A DNA stretch of 64,000 nucleotides. Source: Pelorhabdus rhamnosifermentans (lineage in GTDB: Bacteria > Bacillota > Negativicutes > UMGS1260). Below the pieces are notes generated by a model that did not search any database, had not been told where the DNA came from, and saw only the letters and a list, made by a program, of their open reading frames with translations. Below are positions 45,977 to 55,447 of this stretch, piece after piece. Location of the stretch: positions 41,288 to 105,287 of the forward strand of contig NZ_JAHGVE010000018.1 in NCBI RefSeq assembly GCF_018835585.1, in the 5' to 3' direction. How positions within the stretch are numbered: position 1 is the stretch's first letter; each line of letters opens with the position of its first letter. The translations under genes were made by a program, and so were the position numbers.

Positions 45977-47038
45977 ATGGCTGAATTGCAAAAGGTAAAT
46001 GAAAAAGGTATCGGTAATGAGATTAATTTAGATCACCTTAAATTAGTCGATGTGATTGATCTGGAGTTTCTTCAGCAGTTTCAGGACGACTTTGCAAAAG
46101 GGGTAGGCTTGGCAAGTGTAACAGTTGATGCGGATGGCCATCCTGTTACCAATCCAAGCAGTTATACTCGCTTTTGCATGGATTATACTCATTCAACAGA
46201 ATGTGGTGACAAGCGGTGTGCTGAATCTCATCGTAAGGGCGGTGAAGAAGCAGCTCGTACGGGTAAACCCGTAGTATATGAATGTCATGCCGGTCTTATT
46301 GATTTTGCGGCACCTATTCTGCTTGAAGGGCGATTGATTGGAACAATACTCGGTGGACAAGTTATGACAGAAGTTCCTGATGAAGAAAAATTCCGAAAAA
46401 TTGCTGGAGAAATTGGTGTTGACGCCGATGGCTATGTTGAGGCAGTAAGAGAAATTCGTCAATTATCTAAGGAAAGTATTGCAGCAGCAGCAAACGTTCT
46501 GTTTACTGTTGCAAATAGCATGTCACAATCAGCTTATCACAAACTAAAATTACAAGCAGCCTCTGCAACACTGAGTGATGGAATTAGTCAGATATCTGCC
46601 ACAATGGAAGAATTGGCTGCATCCGCTTCCAATGTGAGTGATACGCAAACGAATTTAAATGATGAAATCAAAAATGTGAATACAGTCACAGGAAAAATTG
46701 ATGAAGTAATGGATTTTATTAAGGATATCGCTGATGAAACGAGACTCTTAGGATTAAATGCCGCCATCGAAGCTGCAAGAGCAGGCGAAGCTGGACTCGG
46801 TTTTGGTGTTGTTGCTCAGGAAATCAGAAAACTTTCCGATGATTCGAAACAGACTGTTGGTAAGATCAAAGAGCTTACGACAATTATAAAGAATTCTGTC
46901 GATAAAACAGTCATTATGGGGAATGAAACAACTTCAACGATTGAGCAGCAAGCAGCAGCCATAGAAGAAGTTACAGCGAGTGTGGAAGAAATTAATAGTT
47001 TAACAGATCAACTAAATACGATAGCAACGGAAAAATAA
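45977..47038 (+). CDS. Soluble methyl-accepting chemotaxis protein with PocR sensory domain
   Basis: The N-terminal PocR ligand-binding domain (about residues 15-180) has a cysteine pattern [20 protein letters not shown] and [14 protein letters not shown]. The C-terminal MCP signalling domain (about 200-353) has the hairpin tip [20 protein letters not shown]. No transmembrane segment or HAMP domain is present, so this is a cytoplasmic receptor, and the signalling domain is short. The RBS is AGAAGGAGA. It is followed 24 bp later by cheW. Confidence 0.88.
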   Translation: MAELQKVNEKGIGNEINLDHLKLVDVIDLEFLQQFQDDFAKGVGLASVTVDADGHPVTNPSSYTRFCMDYTHSTECGDKRCAESHRKGGEEAARTGKPVVYECHAGLIDFAAPILLEGRLIGTILGGQVMTEVPDEEKFRKIAGEIGVDADGYVEAVREIRQLSKESIAAAANVLFTVANSMSQSAYHKLKLQAASATLSDGISQISATMEELAASASNVSDTQTNLNDEIKNVNTVTGKIDEVMDFIKDIADETRLLGLNAAIEAARAGEAGLGFGVVAQEIRKLSDDSKQTVGKIKELTTIIKNSVDKTVIMGNETTSTIEQQAAAIEEVTASVEEINSLTDQLNTIATEK

Positions 47039-47062
47039 TAGTGGTAAAGAGGGGATAATGAT

Positions 47063-47521
47063 ATGGCTAGTAGTCAATTAGTCGTATTTGCATTAGATGA
47101 TCAAGAATATGGTATTGAGGTTTCTGCTGTCGATGGTATTTTACGTTCTAAGAAATTTAATATTCAGCTACTACCGGGTATGCCAAAAGAAATAGAAGGT
47201 ATTATCAATTTGCGCGGGCAAATAAAATACATATTTAATTTAAGGATTAAATTTCATTTAAATGATGTACCGAGATCGGATCAAAGTAAATTTGTCATGT
47301 TGAATGTACATGACTCGATTTCGGGTTGGATTGTTGATGAAGTTACGGACATTGTGAAATTAGATGATGCAGATTTAGAACAAGCACCCGATTTTATCAG
47401 TGACTTTAATAACCATTATATTAAAGGCATTGGGAAAATTGATGAACGCTTGATTATTATTTTAGATCCGGAAAAAATTTTATCTCAAGAAGAAGTTGCA
47501 AGCATAGAGGCTTCTGCCTAA
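47063..47521 (+). CDS. cheW: CheW chemotaxis coupling protein
   Basis: This 152-residue adaptor links chemoreceptors to the CheA kinase. It shows LVVFALDDQEYGIEVSAVDG, GIINLRGQIKYIFNLRIKF and GWIVDEVTDIVKLD, all standard. Pairing with a single soluble receptor suggests a dedicated receptor-adaptor module; no cheA lies in the window. Confidence 0.92.
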   Translation: MASSQLVVFALDDQEYGIEVSAVDGILRSKKFNIQLLPGMPKEIEGIINLRGQIKYIFNLRIKFHLNDVPRSDQSKFVMLNVHDSISGWIVDEVTDIVKLDDADLEQAPDFISDFNNHYIKGIGKIDERLIIILDPEKILSQEEVASIEASA

Positions 47522-47550
47522 AGAAAAAAAATTACAATTTTAATCATTCA

Positions 47551-47595
47551 CAACAAAAAGCTAGTGCTGGTATTTTACCTGTGCTAGCTTTTTGT
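47551..47595. terminator. Bidirectional terminator between cheW and the CBO0543 genes
   Basis: AACAAAAAGCTAG (47551-47563) and CTAGCTTTTTGTT (47583-47595) form a 13-bp stem with A-run and T-run on either side, serving both convergent units. Confidence 0.85.
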
Positions 47596-47612
47596 TATAT
47601 TCGTTTGGTAAG

Positions 47613-48173
47613 TTATTTTTCCTTCGTCCTATCTTCCATATCGATAATTATTCGGGTAAGCCATTTGCATGCAAGTGCTAGAACAATATAGATTGGATAA
47701 GAGTAATAATGTTTCCATGTAAGTAGCTGATAAAACCCCAGAAATGTCATGAGAGGTTCGGCGATGAATGAAAAAAAGGCAGAAGCAATAGCCATTACCC
47801 TAAAGAAGCTTTTCCAACTAGAAAAATATTGGTAAATAAGCATGTAGGTAACAGGTAGTAAAGCGTAGTCAATGGAGGTAAGCCGGGGAAGCATGGGGAA
47901 AACATCTAATGGATAATGCCACATAGATAGTACGAAACCCACTTCATCCAGCGTAATTGTAACTACCATGATGATTATCCCATAGAGGGACAATTCGACA
48001 ATTTTCTTTTTTTCAACCAGTTTGAACCAGGCGATCCAAGGCATTATCAGTAATGCAACAAGAAGCCACCAGCGCCAAGTGCCAAAGCACTCTCCAAGCC
48101 AGTTTTCAATGCGTGCTTGTGTTAATTGCCTCACCATTTCAGCAAGTTGTTCATCCGATGGATAATTTGCCAT
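47613..48173 (-). CDS. CBO0543-like small integral membrane protein
   Basis: This 186-residue protein has about five hydrophobic segments (WWLLVALLIMPWIAWFKLVE, IIIMVVTITLDEVGF and others) and the family pattern W-F-rich turns with YPL/WHYPLDVFPML. The CBO0543 family is of unknown function and common in spore formers. It is the second of two related genes in tandem; the paralogue lies 27 bp upstream. Confidence 0.75.
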   Translation of the reverse strand: MANYPSDEQLAEMVRQLTQARIENWLGECFGTWRWWLLVALLIMPWIAWFKLVEKKKIVELSLYGIIIMVVTITLDEVGFVLSMWHYPLDVFPMLPRLTSIDYALLPVTYMLIYQYFSSWKSFFRVMAIASAFFSFIAEPLMTFLGFYQLLTWKHYYSYPIYIVLALACKWLTRIIIDMEDRTKEK

Positions 48174-48200
48174 AGTATGTACCTTTTCCTAAATTAGTCG

Positions 48201-48683
48201 TTATTTAAGTCTTTCAAGCCTAAAAACTTCATGAAATTTATAGAATGTCCAGAATAATAACCAGTCAGCGAGGTAAGAATACCAGATACTCCACCATTGT
48301 CGATAATACATATGGCCTGTAGCAAGGTGGATTTGTTCTACTAGTACGGCAAATGACGTCCAGGCAAACAAGTAGGTAAATAATTTGAGAAAAGTCTTTT
48401 TTCTGGGTAGCCACTGAATAAGGAGGTAAATAGCAACAATAAAAATACCGAGAGCATTGGAAAACTGTATCCATAAGGGCGATTCATTGCCGGTATAGCC
48501 CCATAATGGGTAAAATTCCACAAGTATGTCCGTGATTAATGCAAAATATGAAGCGAGAAAGCACACTGGGAAAATTTCTCGCCAACGGCTTTTATCGGCA
48601 AGTAATATCCATATTGTCCATGATAGGATGAAGCTGTTAGTAAAAAACATTGGGAGCTCCTCGGCGTTATTGCTGATCGCCAT
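48201..48683 (-). CDS. CBO0543-like small integral membrane protein, paralogue
   Basis: This 160-residue membrane protein shares the layout of its neighbour: about five membrane helices, a SRWREIFPVCFLASYFALIT segment and an aromatic-rich loop (FYPLWGYTGNESPLWIQFSN). It is the first gene of the pair; GGGAGCTCC upstream may include the ribosome site. Function is unknown. The 196-bp gap to the divergent gerA gene shows no clear promoter. Confidence 0.72.
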   Translation of the reverse strand: MAISNNAEELPMFFTNSFILSWTIWILLADKSRWREIFPVCFLASYFALITDILVEFYPLWGYTGNESPLWIQFSNALGIFIVAIYLLIQWLPRKKTFLKLFTYLFAWTSFAVLVEQIHLATGHMYYRQWWSIWYSYLADWLLFWTFYKFHEVFRLERLK

Positions 48684-48879
48684 TGTTTAGTATATCTAGA
48701 TATCTATTTTACGAGGCAGGAAAAGTTTTTATACAAACTAGGCTTAATAAATTACGGCGATGGATGTGTGTTAATTTTTCGCTGGATTTTACTAAAATAA
48801 ATGAGATTGCACATAATAGAATCAAACGATTCATTGGGGCAAGGGGCTGGTTAAGATAGCAACTACCATTTTTCAAAAA

Positions 48880-50718
48880 TTGCGGAATTTTTTTCAGAAT
48901 CAAGTACTTTATCAACCCGTTGAGCAGCCATCTCGCTTTGTCCTTGATGAAAGTAAGGAAGATGATCGTTCTTCGGTACAAAGCCCGTTAGCATTTGATG
49001 AATTGAGTGAACTGGAGCGATTGTTACGACTGAGTCGCAGAGTAGTTACGATGATTGGTGATACACAGCATTATCTTCGTGGTGCTCACAATGAAAAAGA
49101 GTGGTCGTGTTTTCAGAATCGTTTCAATAACCTTAAAAAAGAACAATCAGAAACTGTTCCCTTGACACTGTCCTATCAAGCAGCTTTAGGTCCGAATAAG
49201 CTGCTTGTGAGTGCTAGTTTGGCTGAAAATGAAATCATTGTTGGAAAAATTTTTTCCATTGATTTGAATAAAGATATTGTCCTTAAAAAGTTTCAATTGG
49301 CTTCCCAGCCTGAATTTGGAGCCCTGCTTGTGTTTATTGATGGGATCGTTGACAAGAGAATTATCCATCAAACTATTTTAAAACCACTTATTTCAGCACA
49401 AGTGGCAAGTCATATAAAACTGCAGGGGTTAATGGCTAAGCATATTCAAGAAGTTATTCCGAACAGTCGAACTTCGCTTATCCGGGAATTCTCGGCACTT
49501 GAAGGTTCTATCAATGGAGGTGATGCGGTTTTATTTATTGAGGGCTGTGAGGAAGCCCTCGTGATCGAAGTGAGAGGCGGTAAACGCCGCGCCGTATCTA
49601 CACCGCAGACCGAAGGTGTTGTGCGAGGCTCGCAAGAAGCTTTTACGGAAGTACTGCGTGTCAATACGGCACTCGTGCGTTCTGTGTTACGAACAAGCGA
49701 TCTCATCACCGAGATGATCGTGATTGGCAAACGGGGACGAATGCAGTGCGCGGTCATGTATATCCAGTCAATTGCCAATGAGAAACTTGTTGAGGAAGTA
49801 AAACGCCGTTTGAGAGGGATTTCAGTAGATTATCTCGCCGATTCAGGAGCACTAATGCAATTGATTGTTGATCATCCTTATATTTGGTTTCCTCAATCGA
49901 TTTCGACTGAACGGCCGGATCGGGTTGCGACAAATCTTACGGAAGGGCGGATCGCAATTTTAATGGAGGGAAACCCTTTTGTCAACATCGTTCCAACCGG
50001 GTTCGTATCTTTTTTGCATTCATCTGAAGATTCTACTTTGCCTGCTTTCTATGGAAGTATGATTCGCTATGTTCGTGTGATTGGCGCGATTTTTACGACC
50101 TTTTTATCAGCCGTATATGTGGCGCTCAGCACTTTCCATCAGGAAGCGATACCGACTGATTTGCTTTTAGCAATTGCTGCATCAAGAGAACAAGTACCTT
50201 TTCCCGCAGTGTTTGAAATCATGATCATGTTAATTGCCTTTGAATTGATACGTGAAGGTGGGCTGAGAATTCCAGGGATGCTTGGCCCTACAATCGGCAT
50301 TGTTGGGGCGATTATTTTAGGTCAGGCCGCTGTTTCAGCTAAAATTGTCAGTCCACTCATGATTATCATTGTCGCAGTCAGCGGTTTGGCTTCCTATACG
50401 ATACCCGAATATCGGTTCGGGATAGCGCTTAGAATTTTAGGTTTCATATTTTTAATCCTTGGATCTATTTTTGGTCTTGTCGGAATTGCCATTGGAATTT
50501 TACTTACCACAGCGATCTTAGTCAACATGAAATCCTTTGGAGTTCCTTATCTTGGCCCAGTTGCTCCGCGGGCTGATATGGGTAGTGATTTAATCGTAAG
50601 AGGTGAGGTTACAAATCAGACACGGCGGCCCGATAATTTAAACACCAAGGATCCGACAAGACAACCGCCAAATAGTAGACTTTGGTTGAATGAAGATCCA
50701 AGCGGGAACAATAAATAA
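48880..50718 (+). CDS. gerA: Spore germination receptor subunit A (GerA/GerAA family)
   Basis: This membrane subunit of the germinant receptor sits in the spore inner membrane. It has a large N-terminal soluble part (about residues 1-380) with LIREFSALEGSINGGDAVLF, RVATNLTEGRIAILMEGNPF and then several transmembrane helices (GMLGPTIGIVGAIILGQAAV). The size, 612 residues, is usual if slightly long. The start is uncertain: the TTG at 48880 has no clear ribosome site, and the frame is open back to 48820 without an ATG. Confidence 0.9.
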   Translation: MRNFFQNQVLYQPVEQPSRFVLDESKEDDRSSVQSPLAFDELSELERLLRLSRRVVTMIGDTQHYLRGAHNEKEWSCFQNRFNNLKKEQSETVPLTLSYQAALGPNKLLVSASLAENEIIVGKIFSIDLNKDIVLKKFQLASQPEFGALLVFIDGIVDKRIIHQTILKPLISAQVASHIKLQGLMAKHIQEVIPNSRTSLIREFSALEGSINGGDAVLFIEGCEEALVIEVRGGKRRAVSTPQTEGVVRGSQEAFTEVLRVNTALVRSVLRTSDLITEMIVIGKRGRMQCAVMYIQSIANEKLVEEVKRRLRGISVDYLADSGALMQLIVDHPYIWFPQSISTERPDRVATNLTEGRIAILMEGNPFVNIVPTGFVSFLHSSEDSTLPAFYGSMIRYVRVIGAIFTTFLSAVYVALSTFHQEAIPTDLLLAIAASREQVPFPAVFEIMIMLIAFELIREGGLRIPGMLGPTIGIVGAIILGQAAVSAKIVSPLMIIIVAVSGLASYTIPEYRFGIALRILGFIFLILGSIFGLVGIAIGILLTTAILVNMKSFGVPYLGPVAPRADMGSDLIVRGEVTNQTRRPDNLNTKDPTRQPPNSRLWLNEDPSGNNK

Positions 50719-50740
50719 TATCAGGAAACAGGAGGATACT

Positions 50741-51844
50741 ATGAGTTATCAAACAGGAACGATGGGTGTAGCTGAAGGAAGTGCACTCATATTTATTTTG
50801 CTTTTGCCACGGGTAACACTTAACGCTATGACTATAGCGCTTGGACAGATTGGGCAGATCACCTGGCTTTATGTGTTACTTCACGGATTGTATGTGGTTG
50901 TTACGGCTGGCATAATGCTTTATGTGCAATCCAAAGTCAAAGGCGATATTTATACCATGGCAACGACGTTATTTGGCAAAAAAGTCGCTTGTCTAGTCCT
51001 GTTTGTGGTTCTATTTATCTTTTTTGCCAATTCGGTTCTGTTGATCAGGCAATATGCTGAATATACGATTATTACGGCTTTACCTGAGCTGGATTTAAAT
51101 TTGTCCGTTCTATTGTATGCCTTAGGCGGTTTGTTTACGGGCTATTTAGGTATCAGCGGTGTTACGCGCTGCAGTATCATTTTTATGCCCTTTTTAATTG
51201 CAGCTTTTTTGGGCGCAGCACTGATGGTTTATCCCTTTTATATTCCTTATCAATTATTGCCTTGGCAAGGCTACGGTCTTGGCCACTGTATTATGCAGTC
51301 TATTACAGGAAGCGGTTATGATTTTGGTTTTTTAGCTGTTTTTATTTTGGCACCGGCTTTTCAAAACACAAAAACGATTCGTCAGTCCTTGATAAAGGGC
51401 ATTACTTCGTCTGTACTTCTAAAAAGTTTTTTTATGGTCGTTTATATTATGGTATTTGGTGTGATGGTAGGTTCTGAGAAAGCTACGCCTTTTTTCGAAT
51501 TGGTGCGCCTTATTTATTTAAATCGTTTTTTTCAACATGTTGAAGCCTTGTTCATTATTGCCTGGGTCATCTTGGGTACGCTGGCAATTGCGGGCGATCT
51601 TTTTATTACAGCCTATCTTGTTGGGCGAGTACTTAATTTACCGATTATTCGGCCGATTATGCCTTGCTTGGCCATGCTAATGACAAGTGTGGCTTTGTTA
51701 CCGGAGAATATTATGCAGGCTGTCAGGCTTGATAAACAGCTCATTTATTTAAACGATATTGCTGTGTACATGATTCCCCTGGCATTATTGATTGCTACTT
51801 TATCAAAGCAAATGAAGGGCACCTTATGGGAAAAAAGTTCCTAA
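50741..51844 (+). CDS. gerB: Spore germination permease-like subunit B (GerB family)
   Basis: This 367-residue APC-superfamily-like membrane protein with about ten helices (GVAEGSALIFILLLPRVTLN, TGYLGISGVTRCSIIFMPFL) contributes to the germinant binding pocket. The ATG at 50741 follows CAGGAGGATACT; the in-frame codons upstream overlap gerA and lack a ribosome site. Its end overlaps gerC by 19 bp. Confidence 0.9.
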   Translation: MSYQTGTMGVAEGSALIFILLLPRVTLNAMTIALGQIGQITWLYVLLHGLYVVVTAGIMLYVQSKVKGDIYTMATTLFGKKVACLVLFVVLFIFFANSVLLIRQYAEYTIITALPELDLNLSVLLYALGGLFTGYLGISGVTRCSIIFMPFLIAAFLGAALMVYPFYIPYQLLPWQGYGLGHCIMQSITGSGYDFGFLAVFILAPAFQNTKTIRQSLIKGITSSVLLKSFFMVVYIMVFGVMVGSEKATPFFELVRLIYLNRFFQHVEALFIIAWVILGTLAIAGDLFITAYLVGRVLNLPIIRPIMPCLAMLMTSVALLPENIMQAVRLDKQLIYLNDIAVYMIPLALLIATLSKQMKGTLWEKSS

Positions 51845-53073
51845 AAGTTTTCGGGGTAATGGCTATTATGCTGCTATTGACTGGCTGCAACGGGGCGAAG
51901 GAAACGGATCAAATCGGCTATGTATTAATCATGGGATTAGATAAAGGTGAAGGGGATAAAATTAATGTCACTTATCAGGTTGCCAATCCGCTGGCTATTG
52001 GGGGACAATCTGAAGCGAGTAAGCAGACTTTTACCAGCCTTACCTTTTCAGTTTATTCGCTTGGTGAAGCTAGAAATTTGCTGAATTCGGTCATCGCTTT
52101 GACTCCAATGGTTTATCATGTGAAAGCCATTATTTTTGGGGAGGCGCTGGCTCGCAAGGGAATTGGTGATACACTAGGGCCTCTCATGCGCTTTCGGGAA
52201 TATCGTGGTTCTAGCTTTATGATTGTTGTCAAGGGAACAGCAGAAGAATTTATTAAAGAAAATAAGCCGATTTTTAATTTGTCACCGGCAAAGTATGTCG
52301 AGTTGATGATGGGAAGCAGTAATGATGCCGGCTTTTATCCGGTATCTACGCTGCATAACTTTTATTTGCGTCTGAAGCAACATACGGCCTCTCCCTATGC
52401 TGTACTGGCTGCAACGAATGCTAAACAAGAAGAAAGCCTGAATCGTCCGCCCGATTCTCCACTGCCAGAGCGTAAAGAACAATCGCATACTTCTGGAAAT
52501 ATAAGTCGGAAAGGCGGAAGTACGCTGGAATTTGTTGGGACGGCTCTGTTTAAGGGGGATAAAATGGTTGGCATGCTTGACAGTAATGAAACAAGAGCGC
52601 TCCTGATATTATTAGGAGATTGCAATGAAGGACATATTTCTGTGGAAGATCCGTTGTCGCCTAAGCAGCAAATCTCGCTGCGGTTAAGGGCGCGAGAACG
52701 TCCGGAAATTAAAACGCAGATCGTAGATAATCGGCCCGTCATCAAAATTAGGCAAAAGGTTGAAGGGACAGTAACAAGTATTAGCAGTGGTATTAACTAT
52801 GAGAGCAAAGAATACCAGAGATTACTTGAAAATCGGCTTACACAAGTCCTGACAGAGGATATGAGCCGCTTAATTAACGCATCGCAAGAAGTAAATAGCG
52901 ATGTAATTGGATTAGGTTTTTATATGGCGGGAAACTTTCAAACGATGCAACAATTAGAGGAATTTCAGTGGTCAGACCGCTATGCCGATGCTGACATTGA
53001 TGTTGTAGCGGAAGTAAAGATTCGAGGGTTTGGATTGATGTGGAAAACAAATTCCATTCCAGGAAAAGAATAG
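51826..53073 (+). CDS. gerC: Spore germination lipoprotein subunit C (GerC family)
   Basis: This 415-residue lipoprotein has signal peptide with lipobox MLLLTGCNG and the GerC pattern KETDQIGYVLIMGLDKGE and FREYRGSSFMIVVKGTAEEF. The C-terminal domain ends IKIRGFGLMWKTN, close to the family end. It begins inside gerB, so production is coupled. A second gerC-like gene follows. Confidence 0.92.
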   Translation: MGKKFLKVFGVMAIMLLLTGCNGAKETDQIGYVLIMGLDKGEGDKINVTYQVANPLAIGGQSEASKQTFTSLTFSVYSLGEARNLLNSVIALTPMVYHVKAIIFGEALARKGIGDTLGPLMRFREYRGSSFMIVVKGTAEEFIKENKPIFNLSPAKYVELMMGSSNDAGFYPVSTLHNFYLRLKQHTASPYAVLAATNAKQEESLNRPPDSPLPERKEQSHTSGNISRKGGSTLEFVGTALFKGDKMVGMLDSNETRALLILLGDCNEGHISVEDPLSPKQQISLRLRARERPEIKTQIVDNRPVIKIRQKVEGTVTSISSGINYESKEYQRLLENRLTQVLTEDMSRLINASQEVNSDVIGLGFYMAGNFQTMQQLEEFQWSDRYADADIDVVAEVKIRGFGLMWKTNSIPGKE

Positions 53074-53089
53074 AAGCGAGGAAGTTAGT

Positions 53090-53251
53090 ATGGATTATAT
53101 CATATTGTTCTTGGCTGCACTTAGTGCGCTACATGCCTATTCATATGGTAATTGGCTGCGGAAAAACAAACAAACAGTTGCATTTTTTGTTATTGCTTTA
53201 TGTGCGGTTATTAGTTTAGTGTTGCCGCTTTATCATATTTATTCGAAATGA
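53090..53251 (+). CDS. Small hydrophobic protein within the germination operon
   Basis: This 53-residue frame (ATG behind GCGAGGAAG) reads MDYIILFLAALSALHAYSYG, then a basic NWLRKNKQ loop, then FFVIALCAVISLVLPLYHIY: two membrane helices with a short turn. It lies 16 bp after gerC and 42 bp before the second gerC. It resembles the tiny GerD-like or GerW-type membrane partners seen in some ger operons only in position and topology; no homology is claimed. Confidence 0.7.
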   Translation: MDYIILFLAALSALHAYSYGNWLRKNKQTVAFFVIALCAVISLVLPLYHIYSK

Positions 53252-53293
53252 TTGATTATTCTTGTACTAGCTGGAGCAGAGGGGGGAGAAAAA

Positions 53294-54568
53294 ATGCGAA
53301 AATGGCTGTGTTTGTTGTTGCTGCCTTTCATCATGTTCGTTTCAGGTTGTAACGGCGCACACGAAGCAGACCAGCTAGCTTATGTAGTAGCAATTGGTCT
53401 TGATAAAGGCGAAAATAATCATATTATTGTTACCTATCAACTTGCGATTCCTCGACAAATTAGTGGTACAGGTGGAAGCGAAAGTGATACAAGCAGTAGC
53501 AGCGAGGGAGCCACAAAAAGCTTTGTTAATATTACCCTATCAGCTTTTACTATTGCAGAAGCAAGGAATGAACTGAACTCCGTAGTGGCGTTGCCAACGG
53601 TAGTTTATCATTCCAAGATGATTATTTTTGGGGAGGGACTTGCCCAAAGTGGTTTAGGTGATATTATCGGGCCGCTATTCCGGTTTCGGGAATACCGCGG
53701 GACCATGTATGTTGCTGTAACCCAGGGGAGTGCTCAAGAGTTTTTAGAGAAAAACAAGCCGGCAATTACTAGTTCAACAGCGAAGTATTATGAATTAATG
53801 CTGCAATCGGATAGCTTATCAGGCTTCTTTCTGTCGAGCACACTGCATAAATTTTATCTCGGAATGAAGAACTATGGCAGTGCTCCTTATGCCGTATATG
53901 TTGGTGCCAACCCGAAAGTAAAAGCTGAAAAATTGTCCCCTGATACAAAGCAAAAGCCTGAAGGTTATCTAGAAGTACCAAAAGTGGCTGGAGAAATTAG
54001 TCGGATCGGCGGTGATGCTGCAGAATTTCTCGGTACGGCCATTTTCGCTGGCGATAAGATGGTGGGGCTGCTTGATAGTCATCAAACTCGGCTGGTTAGC
54101 CTGTTTTTAACCCGGCTTGCTTCAAGTTATATATCCATTGAAGATATTCACCCGGCCGCCCCAAAAAAAGGAATTAATTTGCGCTTTCGGGCTTCTGGGC
54201 CGCCGGACGTTCAAACTGAGATTGTTGAGGGGAAACCGATTGCTCATATACGCTTAAATCTTGAAGGTGAAATAACCAGTGTTGCTAGCGGCATTAATTA
54301 TGAAGAACCGGAATATCGGGAAAAATTAGAGAAACGGCTGTCGGAATTATTTACGCAGGAATTGCAGGGCCTTATTTATTATTTACAGGGCTGTAATAGC
54401 GATGTTCTATCAATTGGTGATTATTTTTGTCCGCATTTTTCTACTTTTCCTGAGTTTATTGATTTTGATTGGAAAGGAAAATTTAAAGAAGCGCAAATTG
54501 ATGGGGATGTTCAGTTCAAAATTAGACGGACGGGACTGCTTTGGAAAACCAATCCCATTGAGGAATGA
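53294..54568 (+). CDS. Second spore germination lipoprotein (GerC family)
   Basis: This 424-residue lipoprotein has lipobox MFVSGCNG and is clearly paralogous to the upstream gerC (shared ADQLAYVVAIGLDKGE, RFREYRGTMYVAVTQGSAQE, TGLLWKTNPI). A serine/glycine-rich stretch (GTGGSESDTSSSSEGA) sits near residues 58-73 and is absent from the first copy. The ATG at 53294 follows GGGGGGAGAA. Two C subunits after one A and one B suggest alternative receptor compositions. Confidence 0.9.
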   Translation: MRKWLCLLLLPFIMFVSGCNGAHEADQLAYVVAIGLDKGENNHIIVTYQLAIPRQISGTGGSESDTSSSSEGATKSFVNITLSAFTIAEARNELNSVVALPTVVYHSKMIIFGEGLAQSGLGDIIGPLFRFREYRGTMYVAVTQGSAQEFLEKNKPAITSSTAKYYELMLQSDSLSGFFLSSTLHKFYLGMKNYGSAPYAVYVGANPKVKAEKLSPDTKQKPEGYLEVPKVAGEISRIGGDAAEFLGTAIFAGDKMVGLLDSHQTRLVSLFLTRLASSYISIEDIHPAAPKKGINLRFRASGPPDVQTEIVEGKPIAHIRLNLEGEITSVASGINYEEPEYREKLEKRLSELFTQELQGLIYYLQGCNSDVLSIGDYFCPHFSTFPEFIDFDWKGKFKEAQIDGDVQFKIRRTGLLWKTNPIEE

Positions 54569-54578
54569 GGAGAATGTG

Positions 54579-55259
54579 ATGGATGAATTAAGAGCCCGTT
54601 GGAAACTACGCGATGTATTTGCTGTCTATTTTTTGCGGCTAGCCTGCGGTTTATTGCTTGTACGATATATCTTCCCAAGCACTTGGTCGACGTCTGCTTG
54701 GGTTGTTGAATTAGCTGATCGGTTGGTAGTCCTTGGGCTTGTCTATATTGTTGTCAGGCGTGAAGGCAGCAGTTGGCAGGAAATCGGTGTAAAAAGCAAG
54801 AAATGGGGTTTACAAATTGGCTGGGGTCTTTTAGTCGGCATCTTGTTGCTTGGCGTGAGCATTTATTCCGAAAAAGTCTTTACGACGCTGCTTTTCGTTT
54901 CGCCAAGTCAGCATCCACTTGTTTCCCTCGTAGAAGCAGCTTATTCGTGGCAGGATTTAGTTGTTCCTTTATTTCTTGCTGGCTTTGCGGCACCAATTAC
55001 AGAAGAAGTTTTGTATCGCATGTTTACTTTTTTGCCCCTTACGAAACGCTTTGGCGTTACACTCGGTTCCCTTGGCAGTGCTGTGATTTTTGCTGCCATG
55101 CATTTTAGTATTTTTTGGCTGGCTGAAATGGTGGTTGTCGGCGTTGGATTGGCACTGCTTTATTATAAAACGCAGTCTCTTGTGAGCGCAGTTGTGGCTC
55201 ATTCCTTTATTAACACAAGCAAAATTCTCATGATATTTTTGGGTATTCCCTTAGTATAA
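54579..55259 (+). CDS. CPBP-family intramembrane metalloprotease
   Basis: This 226-residue membrane protein of the CPBP/Abi (Rce1-like) family has several hydrophobic segments. It has the first active-site motif ITEEVLYRMFTF (EExxxR), the second in FAAMHF and the third HSFINTSKIL. It follows the second gerC by 10 bp with TGAGGAGAA upstream, so it is likely in the germination operon. Its substrate is unknown. Upstream in-frame codons overlap gerC and are not used. Confidence 0.85.
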   Translation: MDELRARWKLRDVFAVYFLRLACGLLLVRYIFPSTWSTSAWVVELADRLVVLGLVYIVVRREGSSWQEIGVKSKKWGLQIGWGLLVGILLLGVSIYSEKVFTTLLFVSPSQHPLVSLVEAAYSWQDLVVPLFLAGFAAPITEEVLYRMFTFLPLTKRFGVTLGSLGSAVIFAAMHFSIFWLAEMVVVGVGLALLYYKTQSLVSAVVAHSFINTSKILMIFLGIPLV

Positions 55260-55447
55260 AATTGGATTTGTTTGGAGGAAGTTATGGACTGTGCAACGAA
55301 ATGATTCAAAAATATACTTTGGTGAAAGTTATCATCATGAATACCTTTGAGTTGAAATAAGATACTAGTAAAGCGACGGTTGAAATTAGGCACTTGTAGG
55401 ACGAAATTTTGTTTAAATGATGAAAAAGTCGATGTAGAGGGGGTTGC

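Noticed and set aside
55261..55447. Possible small gene (MDCATK) behind GGAGGAAG between the CPBP protease and the Lon-like protease
   Set aside because: Six codons only, with no conservation evidence; the rest of the interval has stops in all frames.
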